NCBI GenBank assembly: GCA_018398585.1
Contig: JAGTTD010000009.1
Coordinates: 12,281,193-12,345,192 of the forward strand
Length of the DNA: 64,000 bases
Direction: 5' to 3'
DNA from: Simmondsia chinensis
Lineage: Eukaryota > Streptophyta > Magnoliopsida > Caryophyllales > Simmondsiaceae
Numbering within the stretch: the first letter of the stretch is position 1; each line of letters begins with the position of its first letter. Both the position numbers and the translations under genes were made by a program. Shown here piece after piece: positions 52,436 through 63,956 of this stretch. The notes beneath the pieces are model-generated. The model was not told where the DNA came from. It made no database searches and saw only the letters and a list, made by a program, of their open reading frames with translations.

Positions 52436-53400
52436 TATAAAATGTTCACCGTAAGGCATGATTGTCTGAGCCATCCAGGTGTAACGATGATGAGAAAAAT
52501 CATTGAATATTCTCAAGAGCATTCTTTAAGAACTAGAAGATTCTTTCATCTGATGAAATTTCATGTGCTACTTGTGTCCAAGGTAAAATGATTACTAGGC
52601 CATCCCCAACAAAAATTAGGATTGAATCTCCTACATTTTTAGATGAATATAAGGAGATATATGTGGGCCTATTATTCCATCAAGCAGACAATTTTGATAC
52701 TTTATGGCGTTGATAGATGCCTCAACATGTTGGTCACATATCTCTCTATTATCTACTCGCATTATGGCATTTGCGAGACTCCTTGCACAAATAATCCGAT
52801 TACGAGCTCAATTTTTGGATTACACAATCAAAAAGATACGTGTTGATAATGCAAGAGAATTTACATCCCAAGCTTTTAATGGCTATTGTATGTCAATTGG
52901 GATTACAATTGAGCACCATGTGGCTCACTAGCATACACAAAATGGTATTACGAAATCCTTGATCAAATGTCTACAATTAATTACTAGACCATTGCTCATG
53001 AAAACAAAATTGCTTAACTCTGCATGAGGTCAGCTATATTACATGCTGCAGCACTGATTTGTACTAGGCCAACTGTTTATCACAAATACTCTCTACTGCA
53101 ACTTGTTTCTGGTTAAGAACTAAATATTCCCATCTAAGAACTTTTGGTTGCGTTGTGTATGTTCCAATAGCAAAACCCCAGCACACAAAGATCGATCCAC
53201 AAAAAAGGCTTGGAATTTATGCTGGGTTTGAATCTCCGGCAATTATAAAATATTTTGAACCATTGATGGGAGAGATTTTTACAGCACGATTTCTAGAACT
53301 ACGGGAGGAAAAATAAAGCTGGAAAAGCTAGAAATTGTGTGGAATGCATCATCGATATCAAATTTTAATCAGTATACAAATCAATGTAAAATGGAACTTC
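52436..53400 (+). pseudogene. Copia C2 integrase
   Basis: HDCLSHPGVTMMRKIIEYSQ (zinc domain His pair; broken), DISTCWSHISLLSTRI-like core, VDNAREFTSQAFNGYCMSIG (second Asp) and TIEHHVAH. GLDLYAGFESPAIIKYF-like near 53205-53255. Stops and frameshifts. Confidence 0.78.
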
Positions 53401-54955
53401 ATAAAATTATCCATTTACCAAATATAGCAAACCAATTACCAGATACATTCATTGATAGAAAAAGAGTGACCAAGTCACATGTTCTAGCTATGAATGCTAC
53501 TGTTCGAATTGATATTTCAAATAAACAGCCTTCTAAGACATTGGAAAGTATGTCTAATTCACACCAGAAGCATGCTAAACCGGTTGGTTCTAAAGATAAG
53601 AACCCAAGAAATAAAGAGAGCAAAATAGCCAAGTTGGCTCCCTTATTAAAAATCCTGAAGAGAAACAAATGCAAATCCAAGAAAACAAATACAAAGGACG
53701 AAATGGTTCCTCAAGGGTATCAAGTCATTGGGAATTTTGAAAATAATGAAAATATCGAGAATGAGGAAATCTCAATAAACTATATTATTACTGTCATATG
53801 ATGGAATCGAAATAAAACGATTATTGATCAAGTGTTTGCATATACCATGGCCACTAATTTGACCATAGAAGGTAAAGATCTTGAACCTAAATCTTTTCAA
53901 GAATGCAAAAGATGAAATGATTGATCGAAATGGAAAGAAGCAAATCAAGCGGAATTAGATTCACTTGCAAAACGTGCAGTTTTTGGACCTGTAGTCCAAA
54001 TGCCTGAAAATTCAAAACCCATAGGCTATAAGTGGGCATTTGTATGAAAAAGAAATGAAAAGAATGAGGTGATCAAATATAAAGCATGACTTGCAGCTCA
54101 AGAGTTCTCACAAAGCCCAAGAATTGATTATGAAGAGACATATTCATCAGTAATGAATGCAATTACATTTAGATGGATCACATGCATCTTATTGATGTGG
54201 TAACAGCTTATCTATATGGATCAATTGATAATGATATCTATATGAAAGTCCCTGAAAGACTACAAATGCCAGATGCATATGGCTCAAAACCTCGAGAGCT
54301 ATGTTTAATCAAATTATAGAGATCATTTTATGAATTAAAGCAATCAGGGCGAATGGGATATTATCGTCTTAGTACATACGTTCTGAGAGAGAGATATGTA
54401 AACAATCTTGTCAGCCCATGTATTTTTATTAAGAAATCGAATTTTGGATTTGCTGTCGTTGCAATCTATGTGGCTGATTTAAACATCATAGAAACTTCTG
54501 AAGTGATTGAACAAGCTATTGGGTATCTGAATAAGGAGTTTGAAATGAAAGATATTGGAAAGACAAAATATTATCTTGGCCTACAAATAGAGCATTATCT
54601 AATGAAATTTTAGTCCATTAATCTGCTTATACATTGGAAGTACTAAAACATTTCAATGTGGATAAGACATGTCCATTGAGTACCCCAATGGTCATCCAAT
54701 CCTTTGATGTAGACAAGGACCCTTTTCGCCCTCGAAAAGATAACAAAGAAATTATTGGTCATGAAGTGCCATATCTAAGTGCAATAGGTGCACTGATGTA
54801 TCTTGCTAACTACACGAGACTAGATATAGCCTTTTCAGTTAACTTCTTAGAAAGATATAGCTCAACTCCTACCCAAAGAAATTGGAATGGGATTAAACAT
54901 ATATTTTGGTATCTCTGTGGTACATTTGATATAGGATTATTCTATTTGAAATAAT
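53401..54955 (+). pseudogene. Copia C2 reverse transcriptase
   Basis: A 154-codon linker frame (53337-53801) contains LPDTFIDRKRVTKSHVLAMN. RT pieces are PIGYKWAFV, DYEETYSSVMNAITF, IDVVTAYLYGSIDNDIYMKV and AVVAIYVADLNIIETSEVIE near 54450-54500, where the YVDD box is YVAD. LSAIGALMYLANYTRLDIAF follows. Inactive at the catalytic pair. Confidence 0.85.
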
Positions 54956-55480
54956 CAAGTCCAAGATTTGTTAGATATGTAAATGCTAGATATTTGTCTA
55001 ATCTACAAAAAGGTCATTCACAAACAAAATATTTATTTACCTATAGTAACACGGCTATATCTAGGCAATCAACAAAACAAACAATAGTAGCAACTTTTTC
55101 AAATCATGCTGAAATACTTGCACTTCATGAAGCGAGTAGGGAATGTTTATGGTTGAGATCTCTTATTCAACGTGTTCAAAGGAATGCGGCCTTCCAACAA
55201 TCAGGGGGAGCCCGACAATACTGTATGAAGATAATGCTACATGTATTGCTCAAATCAAAGGTGGATATATTAAAGGAGACAGAACTAAATATATCTCACC
55301 AAAGTTGTTCTTTACACAGGAGTTCCAGAAGATGGGTGAAATAGATGTTCATCAAGTTTGCTAAAGTGAAAACCTTGCAGATTTATTCACGAAAACATTG
55401 CCAGCAACAACATTTGAGAAGCTAGTTCACAAGATTGGTATGCATCGACTTAGGAATGCCCCTTATTAATATGTTCATAT
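54956..55480 (+). pseudogene. Copia C2 RNase H
   Basis: NARYLSNLQKGHSQTKYLFT, then STKQTIVATFSNHAEILALH and EASRECLWLRSLIQ, TILYEDNATCIAQIKG (Asp kept), and LADLFTKTLPATTFEKLVHK. Three overlapping frames. Confidence 0.82.
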
Positions 55481-55647
55481 GAGGGGGAATTAAATACACA
55501 CTATACTCTTTTTCCCTTGGTTATGGTTTTCTTTTTACCACTGGATTTTTCCTGGGAAGGTTTTTAACGAGGCAGTGTAAAAAGCGTATTCAGACACTAT
55601 ACTCTTTCAAAAGTTTTTGTCTCGTAATGTCTTAAAGAAAAATAGTC

Positions 55648-55660
55648 AAAGGGGGAGTAT
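55648..55660 (+). promoter_or_regulatory. Polypurine tract of copia C2
   Basis: AAAGGGGGAGTAT directly before the 3' LTR start TGTTAATATG. Confidence 0.75.
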
Positions 55661-56134
55661 TGTTAATATGGGATATTTTTTGGGTACAACTTTTATAGTT
55701 GAATTCGGATATTATCAAATGTCCTAAAAAATCAAAAATTGTGTAAAAGGCCCATATGTATACACATATATACACATATATATACAACGTATGTATGTGT
55801 ATATTTATTGTCAATTTTTGTATGTATGACACATAATTACTTGCGTGTCTCAAAACCATGAGAAAGTGATGACTAATGATTTCACCACAAGCATATATAT
55901 ATTTTGTGTGTTTTGGTGAAAAAGAAAGTGTGCAAAAAGAAGAGAAAAAGTGAGAAAGGGGGAAAAACAGAAAGAATTGAGAGATTGAGATAAATTGAGT
56001 AATATTTGAAGAAAAGATAAACTCATCTGATTCATGAGTTCTAGAATACAATACTTACTATTTTTCATTAATTATATTTGAGTTTGTATTTTTATTTTCA
56101 TCTTTTTTAGTATAATATGTTCCTAGTTATAACA
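55661..56134 (+). repeat. 3' LTR of copia C2
   Basis: 474 bp, TGTTAATATGGGATATT to AGTTATAACA. Followed by AGACA (56135-56139). It is collinear with 50103-50582. Confidence 0.88.
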
Positions 56135-56139
56135 AGACA

Positions 56140-57116
56140 AAGAATATAGTTCGTGATAAAATTTTCTTTTCTCTATAATAAATGAAACTAAAATTTTAAT
56201 CCAAGTGGCCAAATTTATTTATTAAATATTTCGATTATCACAGGGACTATATGGATTTAAGTATATAACATAGGAAGAATTTAACTTGATGACCAAGTGT
56301 TGCTGGAAAATTCAATATGTAAATGATGAAATATTCAAAGCATACCAGATTGCAATAGGGTAATGTTATTATTACGATAAAATTGTTAATGTTAAACCAC
56401 CTTTATAAAAATTTATGACTATTATTCATTATAAGTCACATTAGCGCTCTGATGACAATATTTTTTATGTGGACGATGGCAATACCATTGCAAATATTAT
56501 AAAACTCTGTTATTTTGATGTGAATGGCACACAATGCAAGCATAAAGGTGTTCGGCATCGAGCGTACATCTAGACAAACAAAGGAAAAACATTTTAGGAA
56601 AACAAATTATGAATAAACATAAAACATCTACAATTGTGTGCTTAAAAAAAAAAAAAAGAATAGTTGTGCGCTTAATGTATGTAATATAAAATTATGGCTC
56701 ATGAAATTATAATTACTAATATGACATAATATTAAAGGTCCAATGATTGACAGATTGCAAATTGAGAGTTCAAATCTCCGTAACTTATACTCTTAATATT
56801 AATATACTTTTAACACAAATTAATGAGATGTGCATGTTCAACATCCATACATTTCAAGCTCAATGACTATTTGTATAAGGAAACATGTTAGAATATAAAA
56901 TTATTTTTAGACCTTTACTTGCCTATTTAAACTTTGGAGAGAGATAGTTTATTAATGTTCACCTCATTCTATAGAGCCATCATCCCCGACTCTAGGTTTT
57001 GATGACGTGAAAATTATAGGATTCTAGTAGCACACTGAGCCATTTTACACAGTTCTCAAGGCAATCTATCAAAGGTTCTAATCACTTTATTTGTTCGCTA
57101 ATCGGTCAAATTGCCA
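56140..57116. other. AT-rich sequence, nothing recognised
   Basis: Stops in all frames. No element ends or repeats noted. Confidence 0.5.
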
Positions 57117-57560
57117 AAAATTTTTTTTTTTTTATAAAAGCTCTTGGTTGTACCTTATTTTCTTCCCTCCTTCAAGTTGGGCATCATAAGTTTATATGTT
57201 CCAACTTGAGGAGAAGTGTTGAAATATGAGTTCTACTATTCTTGTATTTACATGTATTTTGTATTTATTCCTTGTATTTTATACTTAAAATATTGCCCAG
57301 CATCTAGCATATAGCATATTCCCTAGCATTTTGCAAATTACTAGTGTAATTAGTAGGTTAATCTAGTGCCCCCTCTTCTCTCCTAGCATAACCGACCATA
57401 GTAATAGCCCCCATTCAATTAGGAGTTTACTTTGGATTTTGATTACTAGTTTAGAATTCCTAGGTTCATAGTAAAGCCTTTTGACTCCATTTTTCTTCAT
57501 GTATTATGAATAGTTTAGTATACTGATGAAAATTATTCAAGTATTTTGGATCCAAAATAT
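57117..57560 (+). mobile_element. Copia 3' end fragment F: pol tail, polypurine tract, partial LTR
   Basis: AAGTTGGGCATCATAAGTTT then CCAACTTGAGGAGAAG at 57201-57216, followed by TGTTGAAATATGAG. The CAACTTGAGGGGGAGTGTTG-like junction is the standard pol-end/polypurine/LTR start of many plant copia elements. The LTR runs from 57217 to an uncertain end; CTTGTATTTTATACTTAAAA could be its TATA region. The rest of the element is absent. Confidence 0.65.
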
Positions 57561-57950
57561 CAAGTCGTTATCCTTTCTAAATGTTTTTTTTCTTTTATGT
57601 TGTTGATCCAAGTATTTGGATCAAAAGAAATATTCATCAAACTCTCAATAAGTTTATCTAAGTTTTGTGAACTTTGATCCAAGTTTCATTTGTTGGTTTT
57701 TGTCTTGGTTTAATTCAAAATATTCTTGAACTATTCTATTTATGTTTTGTCTAAAATTTTATTTAAGATGTTCTTTTAGTTTTTTGATTTTATATTCTCA
57801 ACAAGTTCAGATCCAATTTTTTCAATTGACGTAACACTTGAAAATATAAAAAGCATATTGGCAAAAAAATTAGAAGGGCCACCAAATAATGCTTGAGAAA
57901 GCAGGCAATAAACTGGGACCCTAATTATATAATTAGGTGCCAACAACAGC
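57561..57950. other. AT-rich sequence, nothing recognised
   Basis: No motif or ORF supported. Confidence 0.4.
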
Positions 57951-58493
57951 GGCTCCTTTTGTTTTGACAGAAAAGTAGAATTTAGGAATTAATTTTTCTT
58001 TAAAAAAGTTTTCTAAGAAAATATAAATTTCAAGTGGGGTTTTTCGTTGTTTGTTTCAAAGCAAAACTTAATTCCCCATTTTAAGGATTTCTTGTATGTT
58101 TTAAAAAAATATATATTTCACCAATCGTTTTATACTTGTTATAGGACAACATAAGTAACAATATAACATATATGAAGTAACAAAAACCAAAAAAAAAAAA
58201 TTTAACTGTCAAAGCTATATAAATTAGGAAAACTGTTTTCAAGTATATTAAAATTGGACAATTATCATCTAAATACTCTGTCATTTTAATATATACAATA
58301 ACGTGCCCTAAGATCAGAAATTTTATCACTTGTGTATATGCTGCGTTAAAATCTGACGAATTTTTATTAAAAATAGGCTAATTTCTGCCAAAAAACTGAT
58401 GTGGTACAAACTATGATTATTTTATCAAAAGGTTGTTGACATTCTAATAAAAATTACTTTTTTTTTTATGATGGTAAAGACTAGGAACCAGCT

Positions 58494-59594
58494 TCAGCGA
58501 CGCCCTCGAAGCAAGGGACGACCTGAAGCATCAACGAGGGCAATATGGCAGAGAGTAGAGGGGGGCTCCAAAATACCAGGATCAAACCCCACTCTTTTAT
58601 AACCCTCGTTAGTCATGAAATCAGCTGCTTTGTTTGCTTCTCTAAAAATATGAGAGAAATTTACTTGGATAACCCCAGAGTAGGCCTTCCTTATGTCATC
58701 TACGATAGCACAAATTTCACTCGAGCATTCATACCGGCCCTGGAGGGTTCGAATCACAACTTGATTATCCCCTTCAAGAATAACTTTCTGCGCCCCTTTG
58801 AAGATTGCATCCCGCAGGCCATCCCGAGCGGCAACAGCTTCAGTAGCGAGAATGGACGCATTTCTCGTTCTTTTAGAACCTGAGGATAGAATACTCCCCT
58901 TCCAGTCATGGATTACATAGCCTGCTCCCGCCTCAATTCCTCGTTTTGACCCATCGAAGTCCACTTTCACCCACTCGTGATCCGGGGGCGACCAGGAAAC
59001 CCAAGTGTTGCCCCTTCTATTGATTGTGGTGGTTCTCGTGGTTACAAAATTATCGTTCAGCATTTTTCTGCACTCCCATTCTAGCACCATGGTGCGGGCT
59101 TTGCTGACGGTCTGCTCTGGGTTGACCCTCTCTCTCCTGAATACAGCAGCATTTCTATCCTTCCAGATGTGACAATAGAGGGCCACAAATCTTTCAAATT
59201 CATGATTCCCCTTCCTCGTTCTCATTTCCTCCACAATCGTAGATTGGGAGGACCGCTGGTTTACCCATTGGGTAATCTTGGCCAGCTCCCACACTGCTTT
59301 AGCATGAGGGCAATTGAGCAACAGATGAGATATGTCTTCTCCTCCCTCCCCACACCACGCACAGTGGGAATCGAAACCAGGGATTCTCATGGCCATTTGG
59401 GAACCTGTGGCTAGGTAGTCATTAAGCAGTTGCCACAGAAAAATCTTAATCTTCAGCTGGATGTTCAGGTCCCAAATCCACTTAAACTCCCACCCACTCC
59501 TATCATCCCAGTTCAGATTATGAGCCATCCACGTGGCTGATTTCACTCTGAAGGATCCCGTGCTTGTGAATCCCCAACATAGATGGTCCTCCAT
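58494..59594 (-). pseudogene. L1 ORF2 C-terminal part: zinc domain and RNase H
   Basis: The longest open frame of the window (366 codons). FRVKSATWMAHNLN and FLWQLLNDYLATGSQM lead to CAWCGEGGEDISHLLLNCPH, the zf-RVT Cys/His motif of plant LINEs at about residues 78-98. The RNase H follows from residue 207: KVDFDGSKRGIEAGAGYVI (Asp), ATEAVAARDGL (Glu), ILEGDNQVVI (Asp) and FREANKAADFM (Asp). All four catalytic residues are present. It ends with a stop at 58494, 27 bases from the T-tract. It is the 3' part of a longer ORF whose upstream portion is frameshifted at about 59594. Confidence 0.9.
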
Positions 59595-60190
59595 CCGGAC
59601 TTAGGAATGGGGACTCCCAGGATGTCATTTAGCCGTTCTGGGGGAACAATTCTTTCAAGTTTCTCTCTGTTCCACTCCCCGTTTCCAATGAAATCACCCA
59701 CTTTCAGGGATAAATCGACCCTACCCTGGTCCCCTTCGAATCCGTCGATTGAAGGCCCAAATGAAACCCACCAGTCATACCAAAAGCTGGCCTCGTTCCC
59801 ATCCCCAATTCTCCATTTCAGCCCTTTTCTTAAGATGTGTGTTGAGCCAAGAATGCCCTTCCAGGCCGGGGAGTCAAAACTCTTCCTCCCGTAGTCGAGG
59901 AGGGGCATACCCTTAAGATATTTACTCTTCACACATCTTACCCACAAGTTGTCCTCATCCATTAGTTTTCTCCAACCAAGCTAGGAGAAAAAAGCCTGGT
60001 TGATTGCCTCCATTTTTCTAAGACCTAAGCCTCCTACCCCTTTGGGTTTACAGATGTTGTTCCATGCCGCGATATTCAGCCCCTTCCTGCCGTCTTTGTT
60101 ACAGAAGAACTGGCGACTAATTCTGTCCCCTTGCTTGCAGGCTGATTTTGAAAGCTTAAAGCATTGCATAAAATGACTCGACATTAATTC
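59595..60190 (-). pseudogene. L1 ORF2 segment between RT and zinc domain
   Basis: A 139-codon frame (59962-59543) with LWVRCVKSKYLKGMPLLDYG, LGSTHILRKGLKWRIGDGNE and ASFWYDWWVSFGPSI, then VGDFIGNGEWN. Together with 60193-59981 (KGLNIAAWNNICKPKGVGGL) this is the standard LINE thumb/connection (W..IC.PK..GGLG.R; WRIG.G....W.D.W). Confidence 0.88.
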
Positions 60191-61690
60191 CACCGTAGAT
60201 TATATGAGGGTAGCCCTTCCAACTTTTGAAAGGTTACCTGCCTTCCAACGGGACACCCTCGTGCTCATCCTTGTAACCAGATCCCCAGTCACCTGAGAAA
60301 GGAAGCACCCTGTGCCAAAGTCACACCCCAGATATCTTTCTAGTGCATTACTGACTGGGATTTCTAGAATGTCCCCTATTCTTTGTTTATGGCCTTTGTC
60401 CATATTCTTAGAAACGATAACTAGATATTTCACCCTGTTAACTCTCAACCCGGAGTCCTCACAGAATTGATCCACCACCCTTTGGAGTCTCTGAACAGCC
60501 TCGATCTTATCTTCGCAAAACAGCAGGCAGTCATTTGCAAAGAAAAGACAAGGGATCGGCTCGCATCCTCTTGCTATTCAGGTTCCTATTCCTGACTTCT
60601 TATCTTTACTCATCTCCTGCAGGTTTGCTGCCAAAACTTCAAGACAAAGAATGAACAACTATGGGGATAAAGGGTCCCCCTATCTGAGACCCCTCGACGG
60701 GGTAAACCATCCCATTGGCTTATCATTGATGAGGACAAGAAGGATGTAGAGATTACACACTCCATCACCCATCCCACTCATTTCTCGTGGAACCCTAGAT
60801 GTGAAAGAGTTGTTTTCCAAAAACACCCACTCAACCCTATCGTATGCCTTTTCCATGTCCAGTTTTGCAGTGGCCCAACCCGATCTTCCCTGCTTCTTCT
60901 TGAAACTTGCCATCACCTCATGTGCAATAAGGATATTATCCTGGATTGCCCTCCCTGGAACAAATGGGGCTTGCCATTAGCTCACTACTTTTGATAGGAT
61001 CGGTTTTAACCTGTTTGCAAGAATTTTAGCGATGATCTTATACAAGACATTACATAGGCTTATGGGCCTCCAGTGATTCACTGTTTGGGGTGCATCAACT
61101 TTAGGAATGAGAGTAATAAACGTGTTGTTAACTTCCCGAAGGAGAGAGCCTCCCCTAAGTGTAGATCTGATGGCCTGGGAGATATCTTTTCTAGTAACAT
61201 CCCAGTAGTTCTGATAAAAGAAGGCCGTAAACCCATCTGGGCCCGGCGTCTCATTGTTGTTCATTTCAAAGAGTGCACTCCTGATTTCTTCATCAGTGAC
61301 ATCGGAAATAAGGAGGTTGTTATCCTCCTCCGAGATCTTATTTCCCACCATAGATAAAGAGGGAAAATGGGGTCTGGATCCATTGGATCTAAACCTTGCC
61401 TTAAACTTTCTAATGAAGGTATCTGCTATCTCAACTTTATTTGTGATGGACATGCCAATATCGTTCTTTAGTTCTATAATCCCTCTTCTCCTTCTCTTAG
61501 CAAGTACAGTAGCGTGGAAGAAGCTCGAATTTCTATCACCTTTGGTGAGCCATTCCTTCCTCCAATATTTCGCCCAATACTTATGATTAAAGAATAGGAG
61601 TTTCTCCCATTGCAAGATCAGGCGTTTAAGTTTCTGGTTTAATTGGAGGTTGTTAGGACACCCCTCCAACAAGTCCATAATGTCACGAAT
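60191..61690 (-). pseudogene. L1 ORF2 reverse transcriptase
   Basis: In order: FFHATVLAKRRRRGIIELKN, MNNNETPGPDGFTAFFYQNY, FITLIPKVDAPQTVNHWRPI then SLCNVLYKIIAKILANRLKP, LDMEKAYDRVEWVFLE (first catalytic Asp), and near 60545-60500 FFANDCLLFCEDK. The Y/F-A-D-D box reads F-A-N-D. VVDQFCEDSGLRVNRVK follows. Stops separate at least four frames. Confidence 0.9.
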
Positions 61691-62610
61691 CTAAGACTCA
61701 TTCTTTTCAACCTCGGTTTTTAGATGCCCAAGAGAAATTTCTTTTCACTCTTTTAGGTTTCTTTTAATGTTCTTAAGTCTCTGGGTAATTCAAACATTCT
61801 GGACCCCCTATTGGCCCAGGCATGCTTGATTAAGAACCCTGTAGTTTTAAACTTCGCCCAACCTGCCTGGAATAAGAATGGGGCTGCTTTGGACAGCCCA
61901 GATTCGTCCGTGCATAGGATGATCAGGGTGTGGTCTGAAACTGGACCAAATCCGCTATAAATGAAAGACCGAGGGAAGAGGCTGGTCCAAGCCGCATTAA
62001 CCATGGCCCGATCCAGCTTCTCTTGGATAAGGGTGTCATTAACAGACCTAGCCCACGTAAATTTCTAACCTGTCCACGGTAGTTCCACAAGATTAAGACC
62101 TACACAAATCTCATTAAGTCTAGTACACCGTCGAGCAGGCAGTGGAGAGCCACCTGCTTTATCTGTCGGGCTCATCAATTCGTTGAAGTCACCCCTCACA
62201 CACCATGGGACATCACGGTGGGGAGCCTAGTTAACGAGAGTATTCCAGAATCCATCTTTTTCGTTTTCTTTTGCTGGGGCATAGACAAAGGAAACAACGC
62301 CCTTATTCCTACCTTCCAAATACGTGACTACGGTGTGGGCTACCCTATGGTCATGGGTCACAATATCCACCTGGCACCCTGAAGAGTGCCATGCTGGCCA
62401 TAATCCCCCAACATGATTAACCACCGGGGAATACTGACTTTGGTCAAATCCCAGTCTGGGTAGTACTTTCCTAACTATTTGCTCATTCGTTAACGTTTCT
62501 ACGATAGCCATTAGGTCCGGCTTAAACTTTCTGATAAGGCCTTCCAATTCCTGATGGGCTGGCCCACGGGCCAAACCGCGAACATTCCAGACAAGAATCT
62601 TCATAATCAC
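61691..62610 (-). pseudogene. L1 ORF2 apurinic-type endonuclease
   Basis: ATG at 62610 (MIMKILVWNVRGL; catalytic Asn in the WN.RG motif), DLMAIVETLTNEQ (catalytic Glu), GRNKGVVSFVYAPAKENEKD, and later YSGFGPVSDHTLIIL, the S-D-H end of the EEP fold. These cut the target DNA in LINE retrotransposition. The frame is broken between about 62227 and 62004. The start is chosen because WNVRGL normally lies within ten residues of ORF2's N-terminus. Confidence 0.88.
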
Positions 62611-63425
62611 ACAAAAAGGATACAGATTGGCTCAAGAAGCCACCAGTTTAGCACTAGGCTAATAAACCATTGCCCGCAGGTGAAACCATGAGTCCGAAGC
62701 TCGTCCCAAGAAAGAAAAAAATAGAGAAAGTAGGGAAAGACATACCTGAGAGCTGAAGCTCCAACATGCAATTGCGTCTCTTTTGTCTAGACGCTGTAGA
62801 GCCTACCTTCACCCTGAGCTTCTTCTTTAGGAAGCTTTTGGAGCCCCAAACAACTGAATAAATCCTTGTGGACTGTCAACAAAAGCTGACAAATACCCAT
62901 TGCCCTCCTAAACACACAGGACCACCACCCGACCATAGATGAGAGGTGGCAGCCCCACCATGCACGGCCCGGAGTCACTTAATTGGCACCCCACACCAAT
63001 TTCGTACCCCAGACCTAGTAAACCGGACTCACCAATGAACCAAGCACCTCTACACCTTTAAAGATCTCCTCCAGGCAAACCCCTCGCTAGAGCAGCTCGC
63101 CACGCGTGGCTACAAGAACCACTGTAATTGTTCACTTTCTCTCTCTCTCCCCCTCACCGTTTCTCATTTCACAGCCACCCCTAGCCACCCAAATGTCGAC
63201 CTCCGTTCGACAAAGCTGGCGCCGAATCGGTGCCACCAGACTCAAGCCCATGCGAGACCATCAGGGCCTGGTGTCCTGTACACCTTCTCTCTCTCCCCCT
63301 CACCGTTTCGCTCTTCACGGCCACCCCCGCCCACCCAAACGACGAACTCCGTCCGCCGATGCTAGGACCGAAGCCGTAACACCGGAGGTCCAATGACATG
63401 CCGCCACGCGCGGCCCAGCCGAGGG
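62611..63425 (-). other. L1 5' leader with tandem GC-rich repeat
   Basis: Two related units on the minus strand at about 63360-63285 and 63200-63121, each with TGGGTGG, GTGGC(C/T)GTGAA and GAAACGGTGAGGGGGAGAGA. Higher GC than the surroundings. No ORF1 with a knuckle is recognised. It could be an internal promoter region by analogy with monomeric L1 leaders. Confidence 0.6.
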
Positions 63426-63956
63426 TACATATATATTGTTGTTTTTATTTAAAATCTACTAAATTTTGACAAAAGATACATGATTCATGAGAAAATTTTA
63501 AATTTCAGAGTACATCATTGTATATTACTGAAATATTATAGTACCTATGTAGTAAGTGCTAAAATATTAGGGCACCTAGATAATTTGCTTGTATGATATT
63601 ATATAACAATTCAACTTGAATAAAATTGTTCTGTCGCAACTATAACAAAGTAACATCCGAGCTGCTTTTATTGTTCGGTCTAATTCTTATCCGATGTTGT
63701 GACATTAAATGTCTATAATCCAGTCTGATTTATTTCGATTCAATCTAGATTTGCATGTTGATTACTGTGAAAGTTTTTGGACCACTTAAAACCATGACTT
63801 CCCCCGTTTTCAAAGGGAAGTCATTTTTTCTCATTTCAGGGAAAATGTTTTTTGTCGGAAAAACCTTGTCCGTAAGTAAACGATTTCCCAAACAATGGAA
63901 AAGAGGAAAACCACTTCTTAGAATGTGATTTTTTTCCCTAAACAAACTGAACCTAA

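Larger units (their letters stand above)
43610..56134 (+). mobile_element. Ty1/copia element C2 (host), split at LTR base 4 by C1
   Basis: The first four LTR bases TGTT are at 43610-43613; the rest continues at 50107. The 3' LTR is 55661-56134. AGACA flanks the whole. Without C1 and its duplication it is about 6.0 kb with gag, protease, integrase, RT and RNase H on the + strand, all with stops. Confidence 0.88.
58458..63425 (-). mobile_element. L1-type LINE with RNase H, about 5 kb
   Basis: ORF2 on the minus strand runs endonuclease (62610), RT (61680-60190), Cys/His zinc domain (about 59360) and RNase H (58980-58560). A T10 tract at 58458-58467 is the poly-A tail. No ORF1/gag frame upstream; instead a repeated GC-rich leader. 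Several stops and frame changes, but domains are well preserved, so it is the least decayed element here. No target duplication found. Confidence 0.88.
57951..63953. mobile_element. PIF/Harbinger-like element, copy 2 (inverted), split by L1
   Basis: 57951-58457 and 63426-63953 together match copy 1 (33037-34118) in reverse orientation. Ends are GGCTCCTTTTGTTTT on the left and GGTTCAGTTTGTTT (reverse complement) on the right. TAA follows the right end (63954-63956); the left flank is AGC. About 70 bp of the element are missing at the L1 junction. Confidence 0.75.

Noticed and set aside
53337..53801. 154-codon frame as an independent gene
   Set aside because: It is the linker between integrase and RT of copia C2 and matches C1 at 47340-47670.
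62787..63399. Short frames on both strands in GC-richer DNA
   Set aside because: They fall in the repeated L1 leader; the duplication explains the paired frames.
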